The position numbers and the translations under genes are program-made. Under the pieces are notes generated by a model. The model was not told where the DNA came from. It worked only from the letters and a program-made list of their open reading frames with translations, and ran no database searches. From an uncultured Clostridia bacterium (GTDB lineage: Bacteria > Bacillota > Clostridia > Christensenellales > UBA1242), in assembly GCA_947303145.1 (NCBI GenBank), contig CAMYXB010000002.1:1-34486 (forward strand): a stretch of 34,486 nt of DNA, read 5' to 3'. Below, in pieces: positions 22,877-30,985 of this stretch. Every line of letters starts with the position of its first letter. The stretch's first letter is position 1.

Positions 22877-23137
22877 ATGGAAGAAAAAAGAAACAATAGA
22901 AAGACCAAAATAGGTGTAGTAGTCAGTGACAAGATGGACAAGACCGTTGTCGTGGCCGTCACTAGCAACGTAAAACACCCTTTGTATAAAAAAGTCGTTA
23001 AAATCACCAAGAAGTTCAAAGCACACGATGAGAACAACGAGTGCAAGGTGGGTGACACTGTGGAAATCATGGAGACCAGACCTATCAGCAAGACCACTCA
23101 CTTCAGACTTCTTAGGATAGTAGAGAAGGCTAAGTAA
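22877..23137 (+). CDS. rpsQ: 30S ribosomal protein S17
   Basis: 86 aa, OB-fold primary binder of 16S rRNA. KIGVVVSDKMDKTVVVAV, HPLYKKVVKITKKFKAHDE and VGDTVEIMETRPISKTTHFR. AGGAGT lies before the ATG. Confidence 0.97.
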   Translation: MEEKRNNRKTKIGVVVSDKMDKTVVVAVTSNVKHPLYKKVVKITKKFKAHDENNECKVGDTVEIMETRPISKTTHFRLLRIVEKAK

Positions 23138-23154
23138 TAGGGAGGAGATGAGAC

Positions 23155-23523
23155 ATGATTCAACCACAAACTAGACTCAAGGTCGCCGACAATACTGGTG
23201 CAAAAGTCATTATGTGCATTAGAGTTTTGGGCGGTTCATTCAGAAGAAGTGGCAACATTGGTGATGTTATCGTCGCCTCTGTTAAGAAGGCTACACCCGG
23301 TGGTGTAGTCAAGAAGGGTGATGTCGTCAAGGCAGTTATCGTGCGTTCCAGTAAGGGCGTGCAAAGACAAGACGGCTCATCTATCAGATTTGATGACAAT
23401 GCCGCTGTCATCATCGACAATCAAAAACAACCACGTGGAACACGTATATTCGGACCTGTCGCAAGGGAACTTAGAGAAGGTGGCTATATGAAGATACTTT
23501 CTCTTGCTCCAGAGGTCCTATAA
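23155..23523 (+). CDS. rplN: 50S ribosomal protein L14
   Basis: 122 aa, exact family length. MIQPQTRLKVADNTGAKVIM, KGVQRQDGSSIRFDDNAAVI and PRGTRIFGPVARELREGGYM. Binds L19 and 16S helix 14 at the subunit interface. GGGAGGAG precedes the ATG. Confidence 0.98.
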   Translation: MIQPQTRLKVADNTGAKVIMCIRVLGGSFRRSGNIGDVIVASVKKATPGGVVKKGDVVKAVIVRSSKGVQRQDGSSIRFDDNAAVIIDNQKQPRGTRIFGPVARELREGGYMKILSLAPEVL

Positions 23524-23540
23524 GGGAGGAAGACAAGGAA

Positions 23541-24059
23541 ATGGCAAGATTAAGTATCAAAAAGGGCGACAACGTCCTAGTGACAGCCGGTATAGATAGT
23601 GGCAAAGTGGCCGAAGTCCTAGAGTGCTTCCCTGAGGAAGGCAAAGTGACAGTGAAAGGTGTCCACATGATAACCAAGCACAACAAGCCAAGGTCCGCTC
23701 AGGACAAGGGTGGCATTGTCAAGAAAGAGGGCAAGATAGACGCCAGCAATGTATCCATAGTCTGTCCTGCTTGTGGCAAGGCTACTAGAGTGGCTCATGG
23801 CAAGAATGACAAGGGCGAGAAAGTGAGACTGTGCAAGAAGTGCGGTGCCTCTCTCGATAGCGGTGTCAAGAAGCCTACTGAGAAAAAGGCTCCTAAGGCA
23901 GAAAAAGTGGAAAAGACAGAGCCTGCAGTAGAGAAGAAAGAGGAAAAGGCCAAGAAGCCTGCTACCTCCAGAAAATCTAGCACAGCAGTCAAGACCACCA
24001 AGTCTGTATCAACAGTAAAGAAGAACCCTAGCACAACTAAGAAAATCGGTGGAAAGTAG
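23541..24059 (+). CDS. rplX: 50S ribosomal protein L24, zinc-ribbon form, with long basic tail
   Basis: 172 aa against ~100-110 usual. The KOW core starts SIKKGDNVLVTAGIDSGKVA and includes HMITKHNKPRSAQDKGGIVKK. A four-Cys ribbon follows (CPAC ... CKKC, residues ~74-98), the C+ form. From about residue 103 to the end lies a ~65-residue Lys/Ala/Thr/Ser-rich low-complexity tail (KKAPKAEKVEKTEPAVEKK, ending STTKKIGGK). The tail is probably disordered and RNA-binding (inferred). The first helper of 50S assembly in the spc part of the cluster. Confidence 0.95.
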   Translation: MARLSIKKGDNVLVTAGIDSGKVAEVLECFPEEGKVTVKGVHMITKHNKPRSAQDKGGIVKKEGKIDASNVSIVCPACGKATRVAHGKNDKGEKVRLCKKCGASLDSGVKKPTEKKAPKAEKVEKTEPAVEKKEEKAKKPATSRKSSTAVKTTKSVSTVKKNPSTTKKIGGK

Positions 24060-24068
24060 GAGGAAATG

Positions 24069-24626
24069 ATGGCAAAGAAAGAAAACGCAAGATTACGTGA
24101 ATATTACAAGTCAACTGTAGCCCCAGCGCTCCAGAAAGAATATTCCTATAAGAACGTTATGGAAATCCCAAAACTCGATAAGATAGTTGTGTGCATGGGA
24201 CTAGGAGAAGTGAAGGACAATTCCAAGAGCTTCAATCTCGCTCTTGAGGAATTGACCACCATCACTGGACAAAAGGCTATCCCTACTTATGCCAAGAAGT
24301 CTGTCTCCAACTTCAAAGTGAGAGAAGGACAGAAGATTGGCGCCAAGGTGACTCTTAGAGGAGACATAATGTATGAATTCCTCGACAGACTCATCTCCAT
24401 CGCTCTTCCTAGAGTGAGAGACTTCAAGGGAATTAGCCCCAAGGCATTCGATGGACGTGGCAATTACGCTCTTGGGATAAAGGAACAACTCATTTTCCCA
24501 GAGATTTCTTATGAAAAAGTCGAAAAAGTTAGAGGTATGGACGTTATCATTGTGACCACTGCCAAGTCTAACAAAGAGGCATTCTCTCTGCTGAGCCTTA
24601 TGGGTATGCCTTTTGCAAAGAGATAA
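24069..24626 (+). CDS. rplE: 50S ribosomal protein L5
   Basis: 185 aa. Binds 5S rRNA and contacts S13. LREYYKSTVAPALQKEY, AKKSVSNFKVREGQKIGAKV, RVRDFKGISPKAFDGRGNYA and IKEQLIFPEI. Two ATGs are adjacent (24066, 24069); GGAGG at 24059-24063 favours 24069. Confidence 0.97.
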   Translation: MAKKENARLREYYKSTVAPALQKEYSYKNVMEIPKLDKIVVCMGLGEVKDNSKSFNLALEELTTITGQKAIPTYAKKSVSNFKVREGQKIGAKVTLRGDIMYEFLDRLISIALPRVRDFKGISPKAFDGRGNYALGIKEQLIFPEISYEKVEKVRGMDVIIVTTAKSNKEAFSLLSLMGMPFAKR

Positions 24627-24649
24627 TCTAGAGGATAGAGGATATAATT

Positions 24650-24835
24650 ATGGCAAAAAAATCAATGATAAATAAGCAACAAAGAAAGCAAAAATTCTCC
24701 ACTCGTGAGTATACCAGATGTTCCATCTGTGGTCGTCCTCATGCAGTGCTCAAGAAGTATGGAATTTGCAGAATTTGTTTCAGGAATTTGGCTTATAAAG
24801 GTGAAATACCAGGCGTTAAAAAGGCTAGTTGGTAA
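24650..24835 (+). CDS. rpsZ: 30S ribosomal protein S14 type Z
   Basis: 61 aa, the short zinc-binding form. Cysteines C24, C27, C40 and C43 (CSIC ... CRIC). MAKKSMINKQQRKQKFSTRE is the typical N-terminus. 30S head protein between L5 and S8 as in Bacillota. Confidence 0.97.
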   Translation: MAKKSMINKQQRKQKFSTREYTRCSICGRPHAVLKKYGICRICFRNLAYKGEIPGVKKASW

Positions 24836-24851
24836 AGGAGTATAGAGAATA

Positions 24852-25250
24852 ATGATAGTTACAGATCCTATAGCAGATATGCTTACACGCATTCGCAATG
24901 CATTGACTATTAGAAGAGGGGAAGTTATGGTCCCTGCTTCCAAGACAAAGAATGCTATTGCCGAAATCCTTTTTAATGAAGGGTATATTGAGAAATATGA
25001 ACTAGTAGACGTAGACGGCTACAAGTCTATCAACATTACACTCAAGTATGGACCTAATGGAGAGAAAGTTATCCAAGGACTTAAGAGAATATCCAAGCCT
25101 GGTCTTAGAGTGTATGCCGAGAGTAGCGACCTGCCTAGAGTCCTCAATGGACTTGGCATAGCCATAGTATCTACTAACAAAGGTATAATGACGGATAGAG
25201 AGGCCAGAAGCCAGAAAGTTGGCGGTGAAGTCCTCGCATTCGTTTGGTAA
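24852..25250 (+). CDS. rpsH: 30S ribosomal protein S8
   Basis: 132 aa. Central-domain primary binder; in E. coli it also represses the spc operon. MIVTDPIADMLTRIRNALTI, KRISKPGLRVYAESSDLPRV, LGIAIVSTNKGIMTDREARS. AAAGGAG precedes the ATG. Confidence 0.98.
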   Translation: MIVTDPIADMLTRIRNALTIRRGEVMVPASKTKNAIAEILFNEGYIEKYELVDVDGYKSINITLKYGPNGEKVIQGLKRISKPGLRVYAESSDLPRVLNGLGIAIVSTNKGIMTDREARSQKVGGEVLAFVW

Positions 25251-25264
25251 GGAGGAGAGAGAAG

Positions 25265-25810
25265 ATGTCTAGAGTAGGAAGAATGCCAGTGGATATACCT
25301 GCTGGTGTCACAGTAGAAGTAAATGCAGACAATCTAGTCACAGTGAGTGGCAAACTCGGCTCTCTCACACAATTGGTGGACAAGATTATCACCGTCAAAG
25401 TGGAGAACTCTCAAGTTATTTTGACCAGAAAAAATGAGTCTGGCGATGCCAAGGCCAAGCATGGACTATACAGAATGTTGGTATTTAACATGGTCAAGGG
25501 TGTGTCAGAGGGATTTTCCAAGACACTTGTTATCAATGGTGTCGGCTACAAGGCCACTAAACAAGGTAATAAGGTTGTCATGGGACTTGGCTTCTCCCAC
25601 CCAGTAGAAGTGGTAGAGGAGAATGGTATCACACTAGAGTGCCCAGATGCCACTACTGTAGTGGTGAAGGGTATCTCCAAGGAGGCAGTAGGTCAATTCT
25701 CTGCCAAGATAAGAGGCCTCAGACCAGTGGAGCCATATCACGCATATGGCATAAGATATAGCGACGAAGTAGTCGTGAGAAAAGTCGGCAAAGTTTCAGG
25801 TAAAAAGTAA
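25265..25810 (+). CDS. rplF: 50S ribosomal protein L6
   Basis: 181 aa. Near the factor-binding site. MSRVGRMPVDIPAGVTVEV, the conserved LVINGVGYKATKQGNKVVMG and C-terminal IRGLRPVEPYHAYGIRYSDE. The open frame starts at an upstream TTG (25244), but that lies inside the S8 end and on the ribosome binding site AAGGAGGAG (25249-25257); ATG 25265 is the start. Confidence 0.97.
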   Translation: MSRVGRMPVDIPAGVTVEVNADNLVTVSGKLGSLTQLVDKIITVKVENSQVILTRKNESGDAKAKHGLYRMLVFNMVKGVSEGFSKTLVINGVGYKATKQGNKVVMGLGFSHPVEVVEENGITLECPDATTVVVKGISKEAVGQFSAKIRGLRPVEPYHAYGIRYSDEVVVRKVGKVSGKK

Positions 25811-25826
25811 AGGATAGGAGAGTGAA

Positions 25827-26195
25827 ATGATAAATCAAGCGAATAAAAACGTGCAGAGAAGACATAGACACCTCAGAGTGAGGAAGAATCTCTTCGGCAC
25901 AAAAGAAGCACCTAGACTGAATGTCTACAGAAGTACCAGCAATATCTATGCGCAGATTATCAATGACGAAGATGGCGTCACTCTTTGCAGTGCCTCTACA
26001 TTGACTAGCGAACTTAAAGATGCCCTAAATGGCAAGACCAAGAACGAGCAAGCATTCCTTGTGGGAGAACTTCTCGGCAAGAGAGCCAAAGAGAAAGGTA
26101 TAACTGATGTCGTGTTTGACAGAGGTGGATACCTCTATACAGGCAGAGTGCAGAATTTGGCAGATGGCGCCAGAAAGGCAGGGTTGAATTTCTAA
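25827..26195 (+). CDS. rplR: 50S ribosomal protein L18
   Basis: 122 aa. 5S rRNA-binding protein. NVQRRHRHLRVRKNLFGTKE, APRLNVYRSTSNIYAQIIND and VFDRGGYLYTGRVQNLADGA. Its TAA overlaps an ATG of the next gene (26195). Confidence 0.97.
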   Translation: MINQANKNVQRRHRHLRVRKNLFGTKEAPRLNVYRSTSNIYAQIINDEDGVTLCSASTLTSELKDALNGKTKNEQAFLVGELLGKRAKEKGITDVVFDRGGYLYTGRVQNLADGARKAGLNF

Positions 26196-26206
26196 TGGAG
26201 GATAAA

Positions 26207-26911
26207 ATGGAAAACGAAGTAAATATCGAAGAAGTCAAAGAGACTGAACTCGCTCCAGTAGAGGAGACTGCTCCACAAGAAGAGGCTGTCACAGAGACCG
26301 CTTCAAATGAGGAAGTCAAACCTGCTAAAGAGGTGAAGAAAGAGAAATCTACTGTCAAGACATATACACCACAAGAGAAGCCTGGCAAGAAGTTTGATAA
26401 GAAAAGACAGCCCAAGGCTCCTGAAACACGCAGAGAAGATAGCGAATTTGACAAAAAACTCGTGGAAGTAAGACGTGTCGCCAAGGTTGTCAAAGGCGGT
26501 AGAACTATGAGATTTAGCGCACTAGTAGTCGTAGGCAACAAGAACGGCCTAGTGGGTGTGGGTATCGGCAAGTCTGGCGAAGTGCCAGAGGCCATAGAGA
26601 AGGCCACCGCCGCTGCTAAGAAGAACCTTATCTCCGTCCCTATGCTCGGCAGCACCATTCCACATGGTGTGGTGGGCAAGTTCAGTGCCTCCAGTGTATA
26701 TCTCTTCCCTGCTCCACAGGGAACTGGTGTTATCGCCGGTGGTAGTGCTAGAGCAGTGATGGAACTAGCTGGTGTCAAGGACATCGTCACTAAGGCACAT
26801 GGCTCTAACAACAAAATAAATGGTGTCAAAGCCACTATTGAGGCCTTAAAACAACTGAGAACTCGTGAAGAAGTGGCTGCCCTTAGAGGCAAAGCACCTG
26901 AAGAAATATAA
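26207..26911 (+). CDS. rpsE: 30S ribosomal protein S5 with N-terminal acidic extension
   Basis: 234 aa against ~165 usual. The core starts near residue 76 (EFDKKLVEVRRVAKVVKGGR) and includes LVVVGNKNGLVGVGIGKSGE, GVVGKFSASSVYLFPAPQGT and GVIAGGSARAVMELAGVKDI. Before it lie ~75 residues: Glu-rich first (ENEVNIEEVKETELAPVEE), then Lys-rich (KEVKKEKSTVKTYTPQEK). GGAGG (26197-26201) indicates ATG 26207; ATG 26195 overlaps that site. S5 binds at the mRNA entry and affects fidelity. Confidence 0.95.
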   Translation: MENEVNIEEVKETELAPVEETAPQEEAVTETASNEEVKPAKEVKKEKSTVKTYTPQEKPGKKFDKKRQPKAPETRREDSEFDKKLVEVRRVAKVVKGGRTMRFSALVVVGNKNGLVGVGIGKSGEVPEAIEKATAAAKKNLISVPMLGSTIPHGVVGKFSASSVYLFPAPQGTGVIAGGSARAVMELAGVKDIVTKAHGSNNKINGVKATIEALKQLRTREEVAALRGKAPEEI

Positions 26912-26926
26912 TCATTGGAGGAAATC

Positions 26927-27124
26927 ATGGCAAAGAAGAAGAGTAAACAATTAAAAGTGACATATGTCCGCAGTGCCATAGGCTACAACAAGCATCAATC
27001 AAAGATTCTCGAAGCCTTGGGACTTAGGAAACTCAATACTACCAAAATTTTCCCTGACAATGATTGTATAAGAGGGAGTTTATTCAAAGTAAAACACCTA
27101 GTCAAAGTGGAAGAAATTGACTAA
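26927..27124 (+). CDS. rpmD: 50S ribosomal protein L30
   Basis: 65 aa, usual size. MAKKKSKQLKVTYVRSAIGY, LEALGLRKLNTTKIFPDND and KVKHLVKVEEID. GGAGG (26917-26921) sets ATG 26927; an in-frame TTG upstream (26915) overlaps the ribosome binding site. Confidence 0.95.
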   Translation: MAKKKSKQLKVTYVRSAIGYNKHQSKILEALGLRKLNTTKIFPDNDCIRGSLFKVKHLVKVEEID

Positions 27125-27162
27125 TTTCTATCAAATATAGCGAAAAAGGAGAGATCAATATA

Positions 27163-27609
27163 ATGAATATTCAATCTTTGAAACCTGCTGAAAATTCTAG
27201 ATTTCGTCATAAAAGACTAGGTCGTGGTATGGCCAGTGGACTTGGCAAAACTAGTGGCAGAGGTATGAAAGGACAGAATTCCCGCAGTGGTGGTGGCGTT
27301 CGTCTTGGATTCGAAGGCGGACAGATGCCTCTTATTAGGAAATTACCTAGACGTGGCTTTACCAATAGCGAATTTAGGAAGCATTATTCCATCATCAATG
27401 TGTCCGACCTCAATAGATTCGATGAGGGCGCTGTCATAGATGCCGGAGCACTTCTAGAATATGGCGTTTTGTCCAAAGTAGAAGATTATGGCGTCAAGGT
27501 CCTTGGCAATGGCAAGCTAGAGAAGGCAGTGACTGTGAGAATGGCCAAGTTCTCCGATACAGCCAAGAAGAAAATTCTAGAAGCAAACGGCTCATTTGAG
27601 GAGGTATAA
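27163..27609 (+). CDS. rplO: 50S ribosomal protein L15
   Basis: 148 aa. MNIQSLKPAENSRFRHKRLG, GRGMASGLGKTSGRGMKGQN, GFEGGQMPLIRKLPRRGFTN. Late 50S assembly protein. Its TAA overlaps the secY ATG (TAATG). Confidence 0.97.
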   Translation: MNIQSLKPAENSRFRHKRLGRGMASGLGKTSGRGMKGQNSRSGGGVRLGFEGGQMPLIRKLPRRGFTNSEFRKHYSIINVSDLNRFDEGAVIDAGALLEYGVLSKVEDYGVKVLGNGKLEKAVTVRMAKFSDTAKKKILEANGSFEEV

Positions 27610-28934
27610 TGTTTAAGACCCTTAAAGAAGCATTCAAATTAAAAGATGTGAGGAAGAAGATACTTATCACTCTTTTACTATTGCTTATCTATAGAATAGG
27701 TTGCTGGATACCCACTCCAGGTATCGTAGCTCAGGCTTTCGAGAATGTGGTGAGTAGCGACCAAGGTGGATTTCTATCCATCATAAGCGCAGTCAGTGGT
27801 AGCGCGCTCGCCAATGGTGCCATACTGGCCCTAGGCGTCACACCTTATATCAATGCCTCCATTATTATGCAACTATTAACTTTCGCCATTCCTTCCTTGG
27901 AGAGACTCTCTAAGCAAGGAGAAGAAGGGAAGAAGAAGATAGCCCTTTACACCAAAGTTTGTGCATTAGTGCTAGCCATTCTTCAGGCAGTGGGCATCGT
28001 GGTAGGCTTCGGTGCAGGCAGTCTAGATAGCACAGTATTCTTCGGCTCACCAGTCGCCACTGGCGCAGTGGTGGTGGCCATACTTGTGGCAGGTGCCATG
28101 TTTACAGTGTGGCTGGGAGACAAGATAACTGCTCTCGGCATCGGCAATGGACTGAGCCTTCTCATATTCGTGGGACTTTTGTCCACAGCGGGCAAGGCTG
28201 TATTCCAGTCCATTACATCTATATCTTCCACCAACCTTGAGGGGTTGTGGTCCATACTTGTGTTCGTTGGCGTGCTCATCCTCATATTTGCGTTCATCGT
28301 ATTCATCGATAGTGCAGAGAGGAGAATCCCTGTCCAATATGCCAAGCAGATGAAGGGAAGGAAGATGTATGGCGGGCAGAACACCAATATACCTATTAAG
28401 ATTAACGCCAATGGCGTCATGCCCATCATTTTCGCAACATCAATCATTACTTTCCCACAGATGATAATGAGTCTATTCTGGTATAGCACAGAAGAGGGCA
28501 GCGCATATATGTGGTATGCCAAGAATCTTGGCGCAGGCACATGGCTTTACATCGTGCTGACCGCTCTGCTCATTCTACTCCTATCATATTTCTGGTCACA
28601 GGTAAGTTTCAATCCAGAAGATGTGTCAAGACAGATTCAGCAAAATGGCGGATTTATCCCGGGCTACAGACCAGGCAAGACCACCGCAGATTATCTCAAG
28701 AGAGTATCCAATCGTATCACACTCTGGGGTGCGATATTCCTAGCACTCATAGCCCTTGTTCCGTCCATTCTGTTCAAATCGCTCAATGGAGCGCTGGACC
28801 TGAGCATATCTGGCTCACTCATCAACGCATTCTCCGCAACAGGCATGCTCATCGTAGTATCTGTGGCGCTGGAACTGGACAAGCAACTTGAGGCTCAACT
28901 GCTTATGAGGAATTACAAAGGATTTTTGAAATAA
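27609..28934 (+). CDS. secY: Sec translocon channel SecY
   Basis: 441 aa, with about ten TM segments. Forms the protein-conducting channel with SecE and SecG. MFKTLKEAFKLKDVRKKILI, TPGIVA plug region, LALGVTPYINASIIMQLLTF, SAERRIPVQYAKQMKGRKMY, the cytoplasmic loop VSFNPEDVSRQIQQNGGFIP and GFIPGYRPGKTTADYL, and the C-terminal LEAQLLMRNYKGF. GAGGAGG precedes the ATG inside rplO. Confidence 0.98.
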   Translation: MFKTLKEAFKLKDVRKKILITLLLLLIYRIGCWIPTPGIVAQAFENVVSSDQGGFLSIISAVSGSALANGAILALGVTPYINASIIMQLLTFAIPSLERLSKQGEEGKKKIALYTKVCALVLAILQAVGIVVGFGAGSLDSTVFFGSPVATGAVVVAILVAGAMFTVWLGDKITALGIGNGLSLLIFVGLLSTAGKAVFQSITSISSTNLEGLWSILVFVGVLILIFAFIVFIDSAERRIPVQYAKQMKGRKMYGGQNTNIPIKINANGVMPIIFATSIITFPQMIMSLFWYSTEEGSAYMWYAKNLGAGTWLYIVLTALLILLLSYFWSQVSFNPEDVSRQIQQNGGFIPGYRPGKTTADYLKRVSNRITLWGAIFLALIALVPSILFKSLNGALDLSISGSLINAFSATGMLIVVSVALELDKQLEAQLLMRNYKGFLK

Positions 28935-28944
28935 GGGAAAACAA

Positions 28945-29568
28945 ATGAACATCGTTCTTATTGGACAAATAGCCAGTGGCAAGGGAACATTGTCACAAAA
29001 TTTGCAGGAAGAATACGGCTTCGAGCCAATATCCATAGGGCTTCTTCTTAGAAGGGAGACCGAGAAGGATACGCCCGAAGCCAAAGCCATTGAAGATTGT
29101 CTTACTCGTGGGGTTCTCGTATCAGACGACTTGGCACTCAAGGTGCTGAAGAAGCACCTTGATACCATAGGAGATAAGAATATCATTTTCGATGGCTATC
29201 CTAGGAATTTGAGCCAAGCAAAGAACTTATTTGAGATTGCTAGAATAGACAAAGTGATATTCCTAGACGTAGACGAGAGCGTCATAAGAGACAGATTTCT
29301 CGGCAGACGGGAATGCAACAAGTGTGGCTTTGTGTCCAATATAAACAACGATGATTACACCCCCACCTGCCATCGCTGTGGCGGGACCTTCGCCAAAAGA
29401 GGCGACAACAATGAGGACGCTATGATTAGCAAGATGAAGTCTTTTGCTTGCGACACCTTGCCTGTTATAGAGTTCTTTAGAGACCGAGGCTTGCTCTGCT
29501 CGGTCGATGCAGGACGTAATGCAGAGTATACAATGGAGCAAGTTAGGGAAATCATAAAAGATATATGA
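28945..29568 (+). CDS. adk: adenylate kinase family protein, zinc-LID type, divergent
   Basis: 207 aa. Adenylate kinase makes 2 ADP from ATP and AMP. P-loop GQIASGKGT (7-15; usually GPPGAGKGT), FDGYPRNLSQA (82-92), LID with R121 and a zinc site C124, C127, C142, C145, and R152/D154 in KRGDNNEDAM. The usual ISTGDMLR is ISIGLLLR (29-36), so the conserved T31 and D33 (E. coli numbering) are Ile and Leu. The position between secY and map is where adk normally lies. The changes are noted as a finding; the substrate might be altered. Confidence 0.85.
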   Translation: MNIVLIGQIASGKGTLSQNLQEEYGFEPISIGLLLRRETEKDTPEAKAIEDCLTRGVLVSDDLALKVLKKHLDTIGDKNIIFDGYPRNLSQAKNLFEIARIDKVIFLDVDESVIRDRFLGRRECNKCGFVSNINNDDYTPTCHRCGGTFAKRGDNNEDAMISKMKSFACDTLPVIEFFRDRGLLCSVDAGRNAEYTMEQVREIIKDI

Positions 29569-29580
29569 GAAGGCAGTGGC

Positions 29581-30315
29581 ATGATTAAGATTAAGAGTGA
29601 GAAGGAGATAGAACTCTTGCGCAAAGCGGGAGAAATAACCAGAAACACACTACTTGAGGTGGAAAAACACGTCAAGGTGGGCGTGACCACTCGACAGCTC
29701 GACAAGATTGCCCACGATTATATCTTAAGTCAAGGTGCCAAGCCGTCATTCTTGCACTATGGTGGATTCCCAGCCACTATATGTGCATCAGTCAATGATG
29801 TGGTGGTGCATGGTTTTCCAGATGATACTCCGCTTAGTGAGGGCGACATAGTCAGTATAGACGTGGGCGCCTGCTATAAGGGATATCATGGAGACAGCGC
29901 TAGGACCTACCCTGTGGGGACTATAAGTGCTGATAAGCAAAAACTCATTGATGTCACGAGACAGAGTTTCTTTGAGGGCATCAAGGACTTGAAAGCAGGG
30001 AATACTGTAGGAGATATTTCCAGCAGAGTGCAGAACTATGTGGAGAAGTATGGCTTCGGTGTAGTGAGGGACATGGTGGGGCATGGCGTGGGCAGAGACC
30101 TGCACGAAGACCCTGAGGTGCCCAACTTCGGCTATGCTGGCCTGGGGCCAAAACTCAAGGCAGGTATGGTGATAGCCATAGAACCTATGGTGAATATGGG
30201 AAGTTATGAAGTAGTAATACGTGGTTGGAGTTGTAAGACGAAAGACGGTCTTCCCTCTGCACACTACGAGAACACCATTCTAATCACTGATACTGGAGTT
30301 GAGATTTTAACCTAG
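29581..30315 (+). CDS. map: methionine aminopeptidase, type I
   Basis: 244 aa. Removes N-terminal Met from new proteins; needs two metal ions. Seen: LRKAGEITRNTLLEVEKHV, GFPATICASVNDVVVHGFPD, the two Asp ligands in IVSIDVGACYKGYHGDSART, the His ligand in VGHGVGRDLHEDPEVPNFG, and the Glu ligands in AIEPMVNMG and HYENTILIT. AAGG precedes the ATG. Twelve nt after adk. Confidence 0.97.
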   Translation: MIKIKSEKEIELLRKAGEITRNTLLEVEKHVKVGVTTRQLDKIAHDYILSQGAKPSFLHYGGFPATICASVNDVVVHGFPDDTPLSEGDIVSIDVGACYKGYHGDSARTYPVGTISADKQKLIDVTRQSFFEGIKDLKAGNTVGDISSRVQNYVEKYGFGVVRDMVGHGVGRDLHEDPEVPNFGYAGLGPKLKAGMVIAIEPMVNMGSYEVVIRGWSCKTKDGLPSAHYENTILITDTGVEILT

Positions 30316-30331
30316 AATTGAGAGGAAATAG

Positions 30332-30589
30332 ATGACACAACAGTTTTTGATAGGTAGTGTGGTGTCCAGCACCTCTGGACATGACAAGGGCAGGCTCTAC
30401 ATCATAAGAGCGATAGATGGCGACTTCGCCAGCCTCACTGATGGAGACTATAGACCACTTTTGAAGCCTAAGAAAAAAAGACTCAAACACATTCTTTTAG
30501 TCAAAGCAGATGGAATTGATGAGGAAACGCTCGGCAAGATGCATGACTATGAGATAAAAACATATCTAAAACAATGTAAAAATGTGTGA
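30332..30589 (+). CDS. KOW-domain RNA-binding protein (ribosomal L14e/YbzG type)
   Basis: 85 aa. A small KOW-like fold (IGSVVSSTSGHDKGRLYIIR, LTDGDYRPLLKPKKKRLKH) found between map and infA in many Bacillota, where B. subtilis has ybzG. RNA binding is inferred from the fold; no precise function is known. GAGG precedes the ATG. Confidence 0.85.
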   Translation: MTQQFLIGSVVSSTSGHDKGRLYIIRAIDGDFASLTDGDYRPLLKPKKKRLKHILLVKADGIDEETLGKMHDYEIKTYLKQCKNV

Positions 30590-30625
30590 TTTATGTGGAT
30601 TTTCTGTTGAAAAAAAGGAGAATTT

Positions 30626-30850
30626 ATGCCAAAATCAGATTGTTTGGAAACTGAAGGAGTAGTGACAGACGTCCTACCTAACGCTACTTTCAAGGTAAAA
30701 CTTCAAAATGGGCATATCATAACCTGCTACATCTCAGGCAAACTTAGAATGAATTTCATCAAGATTTTAGCCGGCGACAGCGTCAAAGTAGAGATGAGCC
30801 CGTATGATTTGACAAAAGGGAGAATTACTTGGAGAAGTAAGTCAAACTAA
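30626..30850 (+). CDS. infA: translation initiation factor IF-1
   Basis: 74 aa. Blocks the A-site during initiation. EGVVTDVLPNATFKVKLQNG, HIITCYISGKLRMNFIKILA, GDSVKVEMSPYDLTKGRITW: the full OB fold. AAAAGGAG lies before the ATG. Confidence 0.98.
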   Translation: MPKSDCLETEGVVTDVLPNATFKVKLQNGHIITCYISGKLRMNFIKILAGDSVKVEMSPYDLTKGRITWRSKSN

Positions 30851-30871
30851 TATAAACAAGGAGAAAGGGAA

Positions 30872-30985
30872 ATGAAAGTTAGACCATCTGTAAAACCTAT
30901 TTGCGATAAGTGCAAGGTTATTAAAAGAGAAGGCAACGTAATGGTAATATGCCCAAATAAAAAGCATAAACAAACTCAAGGCTAG
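30872..30985 (+). CDS. rpmJ: 50S ribosomal protein L36, zinc form
   Basis: 37 aa, too short for most gene scans. MKVRPSVKPICDKCKVIKRE, then VICPNKKHKQTQG. Zinc ligands C11, C14, C27, H32 are all present. AAGGAGAAAGGG precedes the ATG. Normally rpsM follows within about 20-30 nt; here the gap is 181 nt. Confidence 0.97.
   Translation: MKVRPSVKPICDKCKVIKREGNVMVICPNKKHKQTQG

Noticed and set aside
26014..26979. 321-codon minus-strand open frame
   Set aside because: Antisense to rplR and rpsE, which are both clear.
27983..28540. 185-codon minus-strand frame
   Set aside because: Antisense to secY.
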